Positions 9,337 through 17,180 of a stretch of 64,000 nt of DNA are shown one piece after another. The translations under genes and the position numbers were made by a program. The notes under the pieces are model-generated. The model worked only from the letters and a program-made list of their open reading frames with translations, had not been told where the DNA came from and made no database searches. Every line of letters starts with the position of its first letter. Positions within the stretch are counted from its first letter, which is position 1. Origin of the DNA: Armatimonadetes bacterium UBA5352 (GTDB taxonomy: Bacteria; Armatimonadota; Zipacnadia; Zipacnadales; UBA5352); the NCBI GenBank assembly GCA_002411015.1, contig DHPY01000074.1, positions 16,595 to 80,594 on the forward strand. The letters run 5' to 3'.

Positions 9337-9367
9337 CGGCGCCCACCACCGCGGTGGGCGCCGCCGA
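9337..9367. repeat. Perfect 13-bp hairpin in divergent intergenic region
   Basis: GGCGGCGCCCACC at 9337-9349 and its exact complement at 9355-9367 form a 13-bp stem with a five-base loop (ACCGC). The element lies between the divergent mpg and enolase-superfamily genes, so an ordinary 3'-end terminator is not expected there. It could insulate the two promoters or be part of the adjacent repeat element (9392-9483). The rest of the 9182-9656 gap shows no other gene I can support. Confidence 0.5.
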
Positions 9368-9391
9368 TGTACAGGGACCTATCGGCGAGAC

Positions 9392-9483
9392 AACCGCAGG
9401 CTGGAAGCCCGCGCCACGGGGGGCCTCCGTCGTTCGCCTTGTCGTTCGCCTTGTCGTTCGTAGTGACGGGCATCCTGCCCGTC
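9392..9483 (+). repeat. Interspersed palindromic repeat, copy A
   Basis: Two blocks of this stretch recur at 59802-59957 in the same order and orientation. Block 1 (9392-9420) begins ACAACCGCAGGC and ends GCGCCACG. Block 2 holds the perfect palindrome GACGGGCA-TCC-TGCCCGTC (9465-9483). Between them a 12-bp unit GTCGTTCGCCTT is tandemly repeated about 2.7 times (9429-9460). There is no coding potential with a ribosome binding site. The pattern fits a REP-like dispersed element located outside genes. Confidence 0.6.
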
Positions 9484-9656
9484 CGTCGTTGCATCCCTGT
9501 GCTGGGACCCTGCGCCACGGGTCGCTGCCGCAGCATTCCCCGCTCTCTCTCGTTTCCCTGCCGAGCCATCCGCCGGCGGCACGCAGGACTTGCGCCGTCC
9601 CGCGGTGAAGCTTCCTCTGACGAGCCACCCACGAGACCAGTCGGGGAGGGCACCCC

Positions 9657-11036
9657 ATGTCATCCATCAGACACTCCGACATCGCCGTCGAGGCGCTGGA
9701 GATCAATGTCGAGCAGAAGCAGGCGCGCACACCGCTGAAGTTCGGCGGCGAGGTCGTGGAGAGCGTTCCCTTCTGCACGATCCGCGCGACCGTCCAGAAC
9801 GGGCGCCATGACATCGCCGATGGCTGGGGTGGGATCTTCCTGATGGACCAGTGGGGCTGGCCCACGCCCGAGGTCCCGCGCGACGCCAAGCAGCGCGTCA
9901 TGCAGCGGGTTCTCGATGAGTACATCCACCTCGTCACCTCGCATGTCGGCATGTTCCACCCGATCGACCTGTTCATGGAGCTCGAGGACGATCTCGTGCG
10001 CATCAACCGCCGCGTCTCGGCCGAGGAGGGCGTGGCGGTCGAGCAGCCGTTCCTGAGCGCCCTCGTCTGCGTCTCCGCGGTGGATGCCGCGCTGCATGAT
10101 GCCTTCGGCAACGTGAACGGGATCGACACCTACGAGGGCTACGGGTCGCTGTTCATGGATGACCTGAGCCGCTGGCTCGGGCCGGAGTTCGTGAACCTCT
10201 ACGCGGGCGACTTCGTGCGCAGCGCCTACAAGCCTAAGGTGCCCATCTTCCACCTCGTGGGCGGGCTGGACAAGCTCACGCGCGATGGACTGGACGACAG
10301 CGACCCCGCCGACGGCCTGCCGAACTGCCTCGCGGACTGGATCGCGTATGAGGGCATGTACTGCCTGAAGGTTAAGCTGCGAGGGAACGATCTCGACTGG
10401 GACGTCGAGCGGATGATTGCGGTCCATGACGTGGGCCGCGAGGAGCTTGACCGTCTCGGGACGTCGCAGATGCACCTCACCGCGGACACCAACGAGATGT
10501 GTGAGAGCCCGCAGTACATCGTGGAGATGCTCCAGCGCGTGCGCGAGCGGTCCCCTGAGACCTTCGACCGCACGCTCTACATCGAGCAGCCAACCGGGCG
10601 GGACCTGGACGAGGACGCGCACGACATGCGCGCAATCGCGGCGCTGAAGCCCGTGATCGTCGACGAGAGCCTGACCACGATCGAGAGCCTCGACCGCGCG
10701 ATGGAGCTTGGCTGGTCGGGGATTGCGCTGAAGACCTGCAAGGGCCAGTCATCCGATCTGCTCTTCGTTGCGAAGGCGACGCGGCTGGGGATCCCGTACG
10801 CGGTGCAGGACCTGACGAACCCGTCGATCGCGCTGATCCACTCGGTGGGCCTCGGCGCGCGGCTGAACACGATCATGGGTGTGGAGGCGAACTCGCGGCA
10901 GTTCTTCCCGAACGCCACCTCTGAGGGCGAGAAGCGGGTGCATGAGGGGATCTTCCGTGTCCATGGCGGTGAGGCGGACACGTCATCGCTGCGGGGGACC
11001 GGGCTGGGCTATCAGATGGATCGGGTGCTGGGCTAG
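9657..11036 (+). CDS. Mandelate racemase/muconate-lactonizing enzyme-type enolase superfamily protein
   Basis: The 459-residue protein has the enolase-superfamily layout: an N-terminal capping domain, then a (beta/alpha)7-beta barrel. Candidate catalytic residues are the lysine pair in CLKVKLRG (Lys238 and Lys240). The metal ligands are Asp277 in LTADTNE, Glu310 in YIEQPT and Asp336/Glu337 in IVDESL. Members abstract a proton alpha to a carboxylate, in acid-sugar dehydratases, racemases or epimerases. The exact substrate is not readable. The start ATG has GGGGAGGG seven bases upstream. It stands alone on the plus strand, convergent with and 3 bp from the M48 protease gene. A sugar-acid role would fit the saccharide-degrading genes elsewhere in the window, but that is inference. 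Confidence 0.87.
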   Translation: MSSIRHSDIAVEALEINVEQKQARTPLKFGGEVVESVPFCTIRATVQNGRHDIADGWGGIFLMDQWGWPTPEVPRDAKQRVMQRVLDEYIHLVTSHVGMFHPIDLFMELEDDLVRINRRVSAEEGVAVEQPFLSALVCVSAVDAALHDAFGNVNGIDTYEGYGSLFMDDLSRWLGPEFVNLYAGDFVRSAYKPKVPIFHLVGGLDKLTRDGLDDSDPADGLPNCLADWIAYEGMYCLKVKLRGNDLDWDVERMIAVHDVGREELDRLGTSQMHLTADTNEMCESPQYIVEMLQRVRERSPETFDRTLYIEQPTGRDLDEDAHDMRAIAALKPVIVDESLTTIESLDRAMELGWSGIALKTCKGQSSDLLFVAKATRLGIPYAVQDLTNPSIALIHSVGLGARLNTIMGVEANSRQFFPNATSEGEKRVHEGIFRVHGGEADTSSLRGTGLGYQMDRVLG

Positions 11037-11039
11037 CGG

Positions 11040-12254
11040 CTATCCAGCGGCCCCGGCCTCCGCGGCGGGGACCTCGGGAGCGCCCTCTGTCGGGCGGTCG
11101 ATGGTGCCCATCAGGCGCTCGAGTTGCTCCTTGTGCATAGCCTCAAGCAGGGCGACCCGCGCGGCCTGCGCCACCTCACCCTGGTCCACGCCAAGCGCCT
11201 GGGCATCCTCGGGGTAGACTACGAAGATGATTGTGCCGTCGCCGACGAGCGTGGGGTTGCCGCCGCTCTGGCCAACGCCGACCTGGAAGCGCTGCAGGCC
11301 GGCCTGCATGACCTCAGTGAGCCGCCCCGCAGCCTCCTCCGCCCGCGCCAGCGGCGTCTCGTGAGCCGGGCCGGCATTGAGCATCCGCACGATCTCGATC
11401 CCGCGCAGGGTGACATGCGCGTAGCTCGAACCGCCGCTGTGCACTTCCTCGGCGATCGGCCTCTCCCACTCCGTCGCGGCGCGCCGGTTGAGGTCAACGC
11501 CCGCGTGCAGGAGAAGCTCCTTGAGGGCCACGACGCGGTCGGGGGAGTCCGGGTGCGTCTTCAGGAAGCCGAGCTCAAGCTGCGGCTTCCGGCGGTACTC
11601 CGCCGCAAGGCGCTCCATGAAGGTCACGAGGCCCACGGGGTTGTATGAGGTGCGCATGATGTACTCCATCGCGTGCGCATCGGCGGCGGTCTCCATCTTG
11701 ATGGAGTAGCCTCCGAGGATGCCGCGGCGGACGTACTCGCCCGCCACCATGATCGTGGAGACCATGTCGTTGTTGGCGCCGAGGAGGATGCCCGTGATGA
11801 GCGCGGCGATGTTCGTGGTGAACATCTCCTCGTTCTTCTCGGCCTGCCGGAGCGCGTCGTACGTGCAGTTGTGCGCGATCTCGTGCGCGAGGACGCCCGC
11901 GATCTCGTGGTCCGAGCCCGCCTCTTCGAGCAGGCCCTTCGTCACGTAGACGATGCCGCCGGGGAGGCTGAAGGCGTTGACGTCCTCGGTGTCGAGCAGC
12001 CGCACATCGTAGACCACGTTGGGGCGCGAACTGGCCGCGGCGATCTCGTTGACCATCGCCACAAGGCGCGTGTGCGCCTCCTCGTCCTCGTACCGCTTGT
12101 ACTCCTTCTCGACCTGGGCCGCGGCCTCGGCGCCGATCTTCTTCTCGAACTCCTCGCTGAACGGCGGCTTGCCGGCCGCGTACGCGCAGGCACCCGCCCC
12201 TGCGAACAGGGCGGCGAGGAGCGCGATCAAGATGACGCCGCGTGTGAGTTTCAT
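11040..12254 (-). CDS. Secreted M48-family metalloprotease
   Basis: The 404-residue protein starts with a signal peptide (MKLTRGVILIALLAALFAG..., cleavage near CAYAAG). The peptidase M48 core has the zinc motif HEIAH at residues 124-128, with a third ligand Glu188 in METAADAHAMEY and the usual THPDSPDRV block at about 235-245. Family members (BepA/LoiP-like) act in the periplasm or at the membrane in envelope protein quality control. About 150 C-terminal residues beyond the core are of unclear fold. I start at ATG 12254 rather than a longer reading from 12317 because the signal peptide begins there; the ribosome binding site is weak (GAGAG). The gene follows the CarboxypepD-like gene closely and may belong to the sigma/anti-sigma operon. 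Confidence 0.88.
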   Translation of the reverse strand: MKLTRGVILIALLAALFAGAGACAYAAGKPPFSEEFEKKIGAEAAAQVEKEYKRYEDEEAHTRLVAMVNEIAAASSRPNVVYDVRLLDTEDVNAFSLPGGIVYVTKGLLEEAGSDHEIAGVLAHEIAHNCTYDALRQAEKNEEMFTTNIAALITGILLGANNDMVSTIMVAGEYVRRGILGGYSIKMETAADAHAMEYIMRTSYNPVGLVTFMERLAAEYRRKPQLELGFLKTHPDSPDRVVALKELLLHAGVDLNRRAATEWERPIAEEVHSGGSSYAHVTLRGIEIVRMLNAGPAHETPLARAEEAAGRLTEVMQAGLQRFQVGVGQSGGNPTLVGDGTIIFVVYPEDAQALGVDQGEVAQAARVALLEAMHKEQLERLMGTIDRPTEGAPEVPAAEAGAAG

Positions 12255-12326
12255 CAGACTCTCAGACGTGCCTCGCAGGTGGACTGTTCCGAACCGGGAC
12301 CTGGGATTTGCCGCCACCTGAGCAGC

Positions 12327-12935
12327 TTACTTCGGCTGCAGCGTGACATCGAGCCAGAGGCTCTCGCCGGCCGAGATGCTCTGCCCGGTGAACTTCCTCG
12401 CGCTGTGCCCCGGCGCGGTGGCCAGTACACTATAGCTCCCCGGCGCGAACCATTCAAGGTCGTAGACGCCGCTCGCGTTCTCAGGTTGCGTAACACCAAC
12501 AGACGCGCTACCCTTCAGGAGCACGAGCGTCGCGTTGGCGAGCGGCACTCCGGTCGTGCTGCGCACGAAGCCGACGATCCGCCCGAGGCGCTTGAAGTCC
12601 TCCTGCTTGTGCTGCAGAAGGTCGAAGCGCACAGAGGTGGCTCCGCTCATCGTCACCGCGCGCGCCTGCGTCACATGAAGGTCTTTCGCCGCCAGCACGG
12701 TGACGCGGCCGTCGGCAACGTTAGCGCTCCAGGCGCCCTGGGCACTCGTGCGTCCGGAGGCCAGGACCGTCTCTCCGGAGACAACGGCGACCACCGCCCC
12801 GGAGAGCGCCGCGCCGGAGTCCTTGCTGTAAACGGACACGCTCACCGTGGCCGCCTGTCCGATGGTTGTGACAAGTGCAATAAGGCCCGCTGTCAGTATT
12901 GCCCTGTGCCCGCGGTTCCCGAACATCTCCATCAC
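12327..12935 (-). CDS. Secreted protein with two carboxypeptidase-regulatory-like beta-sandwich modules
   Basis: The protein has about 202 residues with a signal peptide (hydrophobic RAILTAGLIALVTTIGQAA). Two repeats of an Ig/transthyretin-like fold follow. The first runs at about residues 30-105, with a SVSVYSKDSGAALSGAVV opening. The second, at about 118-200, has the typical IVGFVRSTTGVPLANATLVL...GVYDLEWFAPGSYSVLATAPGH pattern of CarboxypepD_reg domains. Such domains usually mediate binding or stabilise surface proteins, and no enzyme motif is present. GTG 12935, ATG 12932 and ATG 12926 are all possible starts; GAGAG lies upstream of all three. It sits between the anti-sigma gene and the M48 protease on the same strand. 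Confidence 0.7.
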   Translation of the reverse strand: MMEMFGNRGHRAILTAGLIALVTTIGQAATVSVSVYSKDSGAALSGAVVAVVSGETVLASGRTSAQGAWSANVADGRVTVLAAKDLHVTQARAVTMSGATSVRFDLLQHKQEDFKRLGRIVGFVRSTTGVPLANATLVLLKGSASVGVTQPENASGVYDLEWFAPGSYSVLATAPGHSARKFTGQSISAGESLWLDVTLQPK

Positions 12936-12982
12936 TCTCTTCAGGCGCGAGCGCCGCGCCTGCCGATGCTGCTAACGATACT

Positions 12983-13798
12983 CTACGCGCCTACCGGCAT
13001 GATCCGCTGCGGGTCCGGCTGGAGCTTGACCGTCTCACCCGGTCCCATCGTGCGTGTGGTCCCTCGCTGGCTCAGCTCGACCTCGCCCTCAAGCACGGTC
13101 AACCGCGATGAGGTCCCGTCGTTGTTCGAGTAGACTGTGAAGACCGCATCAGTCGCCGAGAACTCGCCCCAGGGAGTGACCACGCTGAAGACGCCCTCCG
13201 CCCCGGTCAGATCGGCGCGCAGGTCGCCCTTATAGAGGTCCAGCGAGTCTCGCCCGATGCGCACGACCGCCTCGTCATTGAGCTCAACCTGCGCGCCGTT
13301 GGCGAACTCGAGCGTGATCGGGTCCTCGCCGAGGCCCCAGGCGACCGCGCTCTCCTGCAAGGCGGTACCGGTTCGGCCGGGCTGGGCGGTCTTCTCGTTC
13401 GGTTCGAAGACATGCACCGCGTCGCCGCCCGCGATCACGATCGCCGGGGCGGCGGGGGTGGCCGCCGGCTCCTGCCGCCCGTGGATGGCGCTCACCAGCG
13501 CCACGGACACCAGCAGCAATACTGCCGCCGCGGGCAGCCAGGTGGTCCAGACGGATCTCCGGCCGCGCGCCTGTGCGACGGCCAGGCGCACTCTCGCGGT
13601 GGACGGCTCCGGCAGCGGGATCGCGGCGAATGCCTCACGCAAAGCCGTGTCTACGCCTGCAAGCCGGCCGCTCAGCGCGCGGCACTTCCCGCAGTCGCCG
13701 AGATGCTCGTCGAGCAGGCGTGCGTCATCTTCTCCGAGCTCGCCATCGAGCCGGAGATGGATCAGGCGCTTCGCTTCTTCGCAATCAAGCCTGGACAT
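12983..13798 (-). CDS. Anti-sigma factor: zinc-finger domain, membrane helix, FecR domain
   Basis: The 271-residue protein has a cytoplasmic N-terminal zinc-finger anti-sigma domain: Cys6, then HLGDCGKC with His32, Cys36 and Cys39 as zinc ligands. One membrane helix lies at about 86-106 (WLPAAAVLLLVSVALVSAI). An extracytoplasmic FecR-like domain at about 170-260 holds the GVFSVVTPWGEF..TDAVFTV and LTVLEGEVELSQRG patterns. It should hold the neighbouring ECF sigma factor inactive until an envelope signal is sensed. Its start overlaps the sigma-factor stop by 14 bp, the usual translational coupling for such pairs. Confidence 0.9.
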   Translation of the reverse strand: MSRLDCEEAKRLIHLRLDGELGEDDARLLDEHLGDCGKCRALSGRLAGVDTALREAFAAIPLPEPSTARVRLAVAQARGRRSVWTTWLPAAAVLLLVSVALVSAIHGRQEPAATPAAPAIVIAGGDAVHVFEPNEKTAQPGRTGTALQESAVAWGLGEDPITLEFANGAQVELNDEAVVRIGRDSLDLYKGDLRADLTGAEGVFSVVTPWGEFSATDAVFTVYSNNDGTSSRLTVLEGEVELSQRGTTRTMGPGETVKLQPDPQRIMPVGA

Positions 13799-14387
13799 CG
13801 CTCACTTCACGTTCCGCCATCAGTATCTCACGAAGTTGCTCTCTTCCGCGGTGCAGCCTCACTCGCGCCGCGCCCTGGCTGATCCCGAGGGCCTCGGCGA
13901 CCTCGGCCACCGATGCGTCCTCCAGGTAGAAGAGCGCGAGCGGCAGCCGGTATGTGTCCTTGAGCTGTGACAGCGCGCGCACAGCCTCAATGGCCTGCTG
14001 TGATGGTCCCTCATCCTCGGGTGCGACGGGCTCATGGAAGCTGTCCTCAAGCGACAGCTCCCGGCTGTTCCTCCGCCCGCGCCTGCGCAGCGTCTGGAGG
14101 CAGACCTTCGCTGCAATGCCCCTCAACCACGGAGCGAAGGGACGCTCAGCGTCGTACCGGTTGAGAGAGCGATAGGATCGCACGAAGGTCTCCTGCGCCG
14201 CGTCCTCGGCGTCAGATCGGTCACAAAGCATGGACCAGCAGAGCCGCTGGATCGAGGGCAGGTAGCGCTCGATCAGCAGGTCAAAGGCCTCGGAACTGCC
14301 TCCGCAGGCCAGGGCGACGAGGTGACGGTCTCCGAAAGCGGAGCCGTCCTCACTCGCTTCGCTCCGCGGAGTGTCGAAGCCGGACAT
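13785..14387 (-). CDS. ECF-family RNA polymerase sigma factor
   Basis: The 200-residue protein has sigma region 2 at about 40-105, with IERYLPSIQRLCWSMLCDRSDAEDAAQETFVRSYRSL and a CLQTLRRRGRR junction. Region 4 is at about 130-190, with LPLALFYLEDASVAEVAEALGISQGAARVRLHRGREQL. Length and layout match group-4 (RpoE-like) sigma factors with no extra domains. It directs RNA polymerase to a small regulon, normally including its own operon. It is the first gene of the cluster running to 11040 and is coupled to its anti-sigma factor. Which stress it reports cannot be seen. Confidence 0.93.
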   Translation of the reverse strand: MSGFDTPRSEASEDGSAFGDRHLVALACGGSSEAFDLLIERYLPSIQRLCWSMLCDRSDAEDAAQETFVRSYRSLNRYDAERPFAPWLRGIAAKVCLQTLRRRGRRNSRELSLEDSFHEPVAPEDEGPSQQAIEAVRALSQLKDTYRLPLALFYLEDASVAEVAEALGISQGAARVRLHRGREQLREILMAEREVSDVQA

Positions 14388-14401
14388 TCAGCGACCTCCA
14401 T

Positions 14402-14429
14402 GGTATAGCTTGGCTCTCTGGAAGCTCAA
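14402..14429 (-). promoter_or_regulatory. Possible promoter of the sigma-factor operon
   Basis: On the minus strand TTGAGC (14429-14424) and TATACC (14407-14402) lie 16 bases apart, just ahead of the sigma-factor start at 14387. The elements are near-consensus for the housekeeping sigma factor. An overlapping TGTAAC could instead be an ECF-type -35 element used for autoregulation. Confidence 0.3.
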
Positions 14430-14459
14430 TGTTACAGGACTGCCGGGCTACCGGGGCGA

Positions 14460-14882
14460 TCACACATCGAAAACAACCGTCACCGCCAGCCCCTCTTCGG
14501 TCTGCACAACCTCAAGACCATGGTAGGTGACGGCTTTGATCTCCTGCACGAGTGCGTGGCGTCCTGTGTCGAATTGCGTGGCGCCCACCACGAGACGGAC
14601 TCGGTCGGCCTCGACCTGCACCGCATCTATCGAGACCGGAATCGCGCCGCGGATGTTCAGCAGGGCAAGTACCTCGCGCAGCGAATCGACCAGCATCTCC
14701 TCCGCGTCAGGGCCCGAGGCCACGACCTCCCGCCGCTCAGCTGCGGCGGGATGCTCGTCGAGCATCAGGTCGAGCATCCCGCGCGCCGCCTGCTCGATGA
14801 GCCCGCGCAGATCGGGCGCCCAGACGCGCAGCGCGAGGTCGGCGGTGTGCTCGACCGTCTCGTAGCCGCCTGCGGGTTTCAT
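14460..14882 (-). CDS. Archease
   Basis: The 140-residue protein shows the archease signatures: an N-terminal YETVEHTADLALRVWAPDL, the central LVDSLREVLALLN, and the C-terminal EIKAVTYHGLEVVQTEEG. Archease activates the RNA ligase RtcB by promoting its guanylylation in tRNA splicing and RNA repair. No rtcB gene is present in this window, so the partner would be encoded elsewhere. The start is placed at ATG 14882 because GGAGG lies five bases upstream and the length then matches the family; a longer reading from 14933 adds a residue stretch not typical of archease. The gene is single, between divergent and co-directional neighbours. Confidence 0.92.
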   Translation of the reverse strand: MKPAGGYETVEHTADLALRVWAPDLRGLIEQAARGMLDLMLDEHPAAAERREVVASGPDAEEMLVDSLREVLALLNIRGAIPVSIDAVQVEADRVRLVVGATQFDTGRHALVQEIKAVTYHGLEVVQTEEGLAVTVVFDV

Positions 14883-14955
14883 GGCCACCTCCACGGGACG
14901 ACTATTCCCCCGGAGCGCACGCCTGACCTGCACCGCATCTCAGTGAGTCCGCGCG

Positions 14956-14984
14956 TTGACTTTCGGCCATGCATGCCCTATCCT
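14956..14984 (+). promoter_or_regulatory. Housekeeping-type promoter for the capA-like gene
   Basis: TTGACT (14956-14961) and TATCCT (14979-14984) are separated by 17 bases. The start codon of the CapA-like gene follows 64 bp downstream. Both the match and the spacing are good for a sigma-70-type promoter. Confidence 0.5.
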
Positions 14985-15047
14985 GTGGGGTGGATAGAGC
15001 CACTTGCGGGGGAAGCGCACACACTTCTGCGAGCAGAGGATCCCACC

Positions 15048-16211
15048 GTGCTACTCAGAAGCCTGTATCTGTGCGTCGCGCTCGTTCTCGCGGTCGCCAC
15101 GGCATTCGTGGGTGGCTGCGCATGGCTGTACAGCGCGCAGCCGGCCCCGGCCCCGGCGGCCGAGGTCGCCGAGCCCGCACCGCCGCCGGAGCCCGAGCCG
15201 CGCAGCTTCACGATGGTGGCGGTGGGTGACATCATGCTGGACCGCACCGTCGGCAGGCGCATTGAGTCGAATGGCGCGCAGAGCATTCTGGAGAAGGTTC
15301 GAGGCGACCTGCGAGGCGCGGATATCACCTTCGCGAACCTGGAGTGTCCTCTTGCCGCGGAGGGCGCGCACGCGCCCTCGGACTGCATCTTCCGCGCGCA
15401 TCCGAGGGGCGTCAATGTGCTGCTCGATGGCGGCATTGATGTCGTTACGCTGGCGAACAACCACACCTTCGATGCGGGCACGAGCGCTCTCATGGAGACG
15501 CTGGACAACCTGGAGGAGGCCGGCATCGCCTACTGCGGCGTGGCGCGCGAACGGGAGCGGGCGTGGGAGCCATGTCTCGTGGAGGCGAATGGCGTCATTG
15601 TCGGCTTCGTGGGCGGCACCGACCTGAGCTTCTCCCACGGCGGCTGGACGAAGGTGGACGCGGAGCTGACGGAGTTCGCCGGGCGCCTGCGGGCGGCGAA
15701 GGAGCGTTGTGACCTGCTGGTGGTCACGCTGCACTGGGGGAATGAGTATCAGAGCGAGCCAACCCAGCGGCAGAAGAAAGTGGCAACTGCGGCGGTGGAG
15801 GCCGGTGCGGACCTGGTTATCGGCCATCATCCACACACGCTGCAGGGAGTGGGGGAGCGTCAGGGCACTCCGATCCTCTACAGCGCAGGGAATTTCGTCT
15901 TCGATCAGCGCGAGGGCGAGCGGATGGAGAGCGCGATCTTCCACCTCGCGTGGACGGAGGGTGAGGGCTGGAAGATCCGGATGGTTCCCGTCTGGATTCC
16001 GATCTCCCGATGCGGCCCGATCTATCCCGAGAGCAGCCGCGCGCAGACGATCATCACGCGGCTGGCGACACTTTCGTCGAACCTTGGGGTGCCGGTGGCT
16101 GTCCAAGGCACCGAGGGGAAGGTGACGGTCGCGCCGGAGGTGCCAGCCACGACGGCGACGGCCGCGCCCGCGTCTCATGATCCGCAAGCCGCCGGAGTGT
16201 CCGGCGGCTGA
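15048..16211 (+). CDS. CapA-family (PGA_cap) metallophosphatase-like lipoprotein
   Basis: The protein has about 387 residues and starts at GTG 15048, with AGAGG eight bases upstream. The N-terminal signal ends in a lipobox-like VGGC (Cys24), and a Pro/Ala/Glu-rich linker follows. The PGA_cap domain covers about 58-310 and has VGDIMLDR, FANLECPLA, LANNHTFDAG, LHWGNEY, VIGHHPHTLQG and SAGNFVFDQR. These match the metallophosphatase fold of CapA/PgsA, named for poly-gamma-glutamate capsule synthesis, although most homologues are not in capsule operons and this one is not either. The nearest plus-strand neighbour is a parvulin isomerase 43 bp downstream, suggesting an envelope role. A second CapA domain occurs at 57135-58811. 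Confidence 0.87.
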   Translation: MLLRSLYLCVALVLAVATAFVGGCAWLYSAQPAPAPAAEVAEPAPPPEPEPRSFTMVAVGDIMLDRTVGRRIESNGAQSILEKVRGDLRGADITFANLECPLAAEGAHAPSDCIFRAHPRGVNVLLDGGIDVVTLANNHTFDAGTSALMETLDNLEEAGIAYCGVARERERAWEPCLVEANGVIVGFVGGTDLSFSHGGWTKVDAELTEFAGRLRAAKERCDLLVVTLHWGNEYQSEPTQRQKKVATAAVEAGADLVIGHHPHTLQGVGERQGTPILYSAGNFVFDQREGERMESAIFHLAWTEGEGWKIRMVPVWIPISRCGPIYPESSRAQTIITRLATLSSNLGVPVAVQGTEGKVTVAPEVPATTATAAPASHDPQAAGVSGG

Positions 16212-16254
16212 GTAACCCATCTGCCGGTCTGCGGACCGCGTAAGGAGAGAATAC

Positions 16255-17157
16255 ATGCAGCGCACCCATGGCATCTTCGCAGTAGTCACGGTGCTCATTC
16301 TGATGATCGGCGCCGGCACGGCTCAGGCTCAGGATGACGTCGCCGTCACGACCGTCAACGGGCAGCCGATCATGGCCAGCGAGCTTGAGGATGAACTCAT
16401 CCGCCGCTGGGGCGACATCGGCCTCGCAGCGCTGATACAGGAGCTTGCCGTCGAGCAGGCCGCACAGAATGCCGGGATCTCGGTCACGCCTGAAGAGGTT
16501 GACGAGCGGCGCGACATGTTCCAGGGGAACATCGACGCGCGCAGTGGCGCCCCCGGCCAGGGCTTCGCACAGTGGCTGGCGCAGCAGAAGATGACACCCT
16601 ACGCCTTCCGGCAGTGGATCCGCACGGAGCTTCTGCTCGAGAAGCTCATCGGCAGTGCCGCGGATGTGCCCGAGGAAGAGGTCGCTGCGTTCTACCAGGG
16701 GCATCAGGAGCAGTTCCAGCAGCCGGAGCGGATGCGGGTCAGCCACATCTGTGTGAACGACAAGGCGGAAGCCGCGCGCATTCGCAAGGAGATCCTCGAC
16801 GGGAAGCCCTTCGAGCAGGCCGCGAGGGAGTACTCGACCGACCCGTACACCCGCGATCAGGGCGGCGCGTTCGGCGTGATCACCCGCGGCAACACACCCT
16901 TCCAGAACGCGGCTTTTGCGCTCACCGGTGATAAGCAGATGACCGAGCCGGTGCAGACACAGATGGGTTGGCACATCATCCGCCGTGAGGAGTATCTGCC
17001 CGCCTCCACACCGACATACGATGAGGTCAAGGAGCAGATCAAGGATCAGATGGAGAGTCAGAAGTTGCTGGTGCTCATCGGCCAGAAGCGGGCGGAGATC
17101 ATGCAGAACGCTCGAATTGAGCACCAGATTGACCCCGAGCAGCTCATCGGCAACTGA
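16255..17157 (+). CDS. Secreted parvulin-type peptidyl-prolyl isomerase (SurA/PrsA-like)
   Basis: The 300-residue protein has a signal peptide (cleavage near AQAQDD). A SurA_N-like helical chaperone region covers about residues 28-145, beginning TTVNGQPIMASELEDEL. A parvulin domain follows at about 155-255, with RMRVSHICVND, AREYSTDPYTRDQGGAFGVITRG and GWHIIRREEY. It should catalyse cis-trans isomerisation of X-Pro bonds and assist folding of exported proteins. AAGGAGAG sits just ahead of the ATG. It is co-directional with the CapA-like gene and the GNAT gene 23 bp downstream, and may be co-transcribed with them. Confidence 0.9.
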   Translation: MQRTHGIFAVVTVLILMIGAGTAQAQDDVAVTTVNGQPIMASELEDELIRRWGDIGLAALIQELAVEQAAQNAGISVTPEEVDERRDMFQGNIDARSGAPGQGFAQWLAQQKMTPYAFRQWIRTELLLEKLIGSAADVPEEEVAAFYQGHQEQFQQPERMRVSHICVNDKAEAARIRKEILDGKPFEQAAREYSTDPYTRDQGGAFGVITRGNTPFQNAAFALTGDKQMTEPVQTQMGWHIIRREEYLPASTPTYDEVKEQIKDQMESQKLLVLIGQKRAEIMQNARIEHQIDPEQLIGN

Positions 17158-17180
17158 CGCACGCGGGAGGAGTGGTGGCG

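Noticed and set aside
15048..16211. Poly-gamma-glutamate capsule synthesis gene
   Set aside because: The CapA fold is present, but no capB, capC or capD homologue is adjacent, so a capsule role is not claimed.
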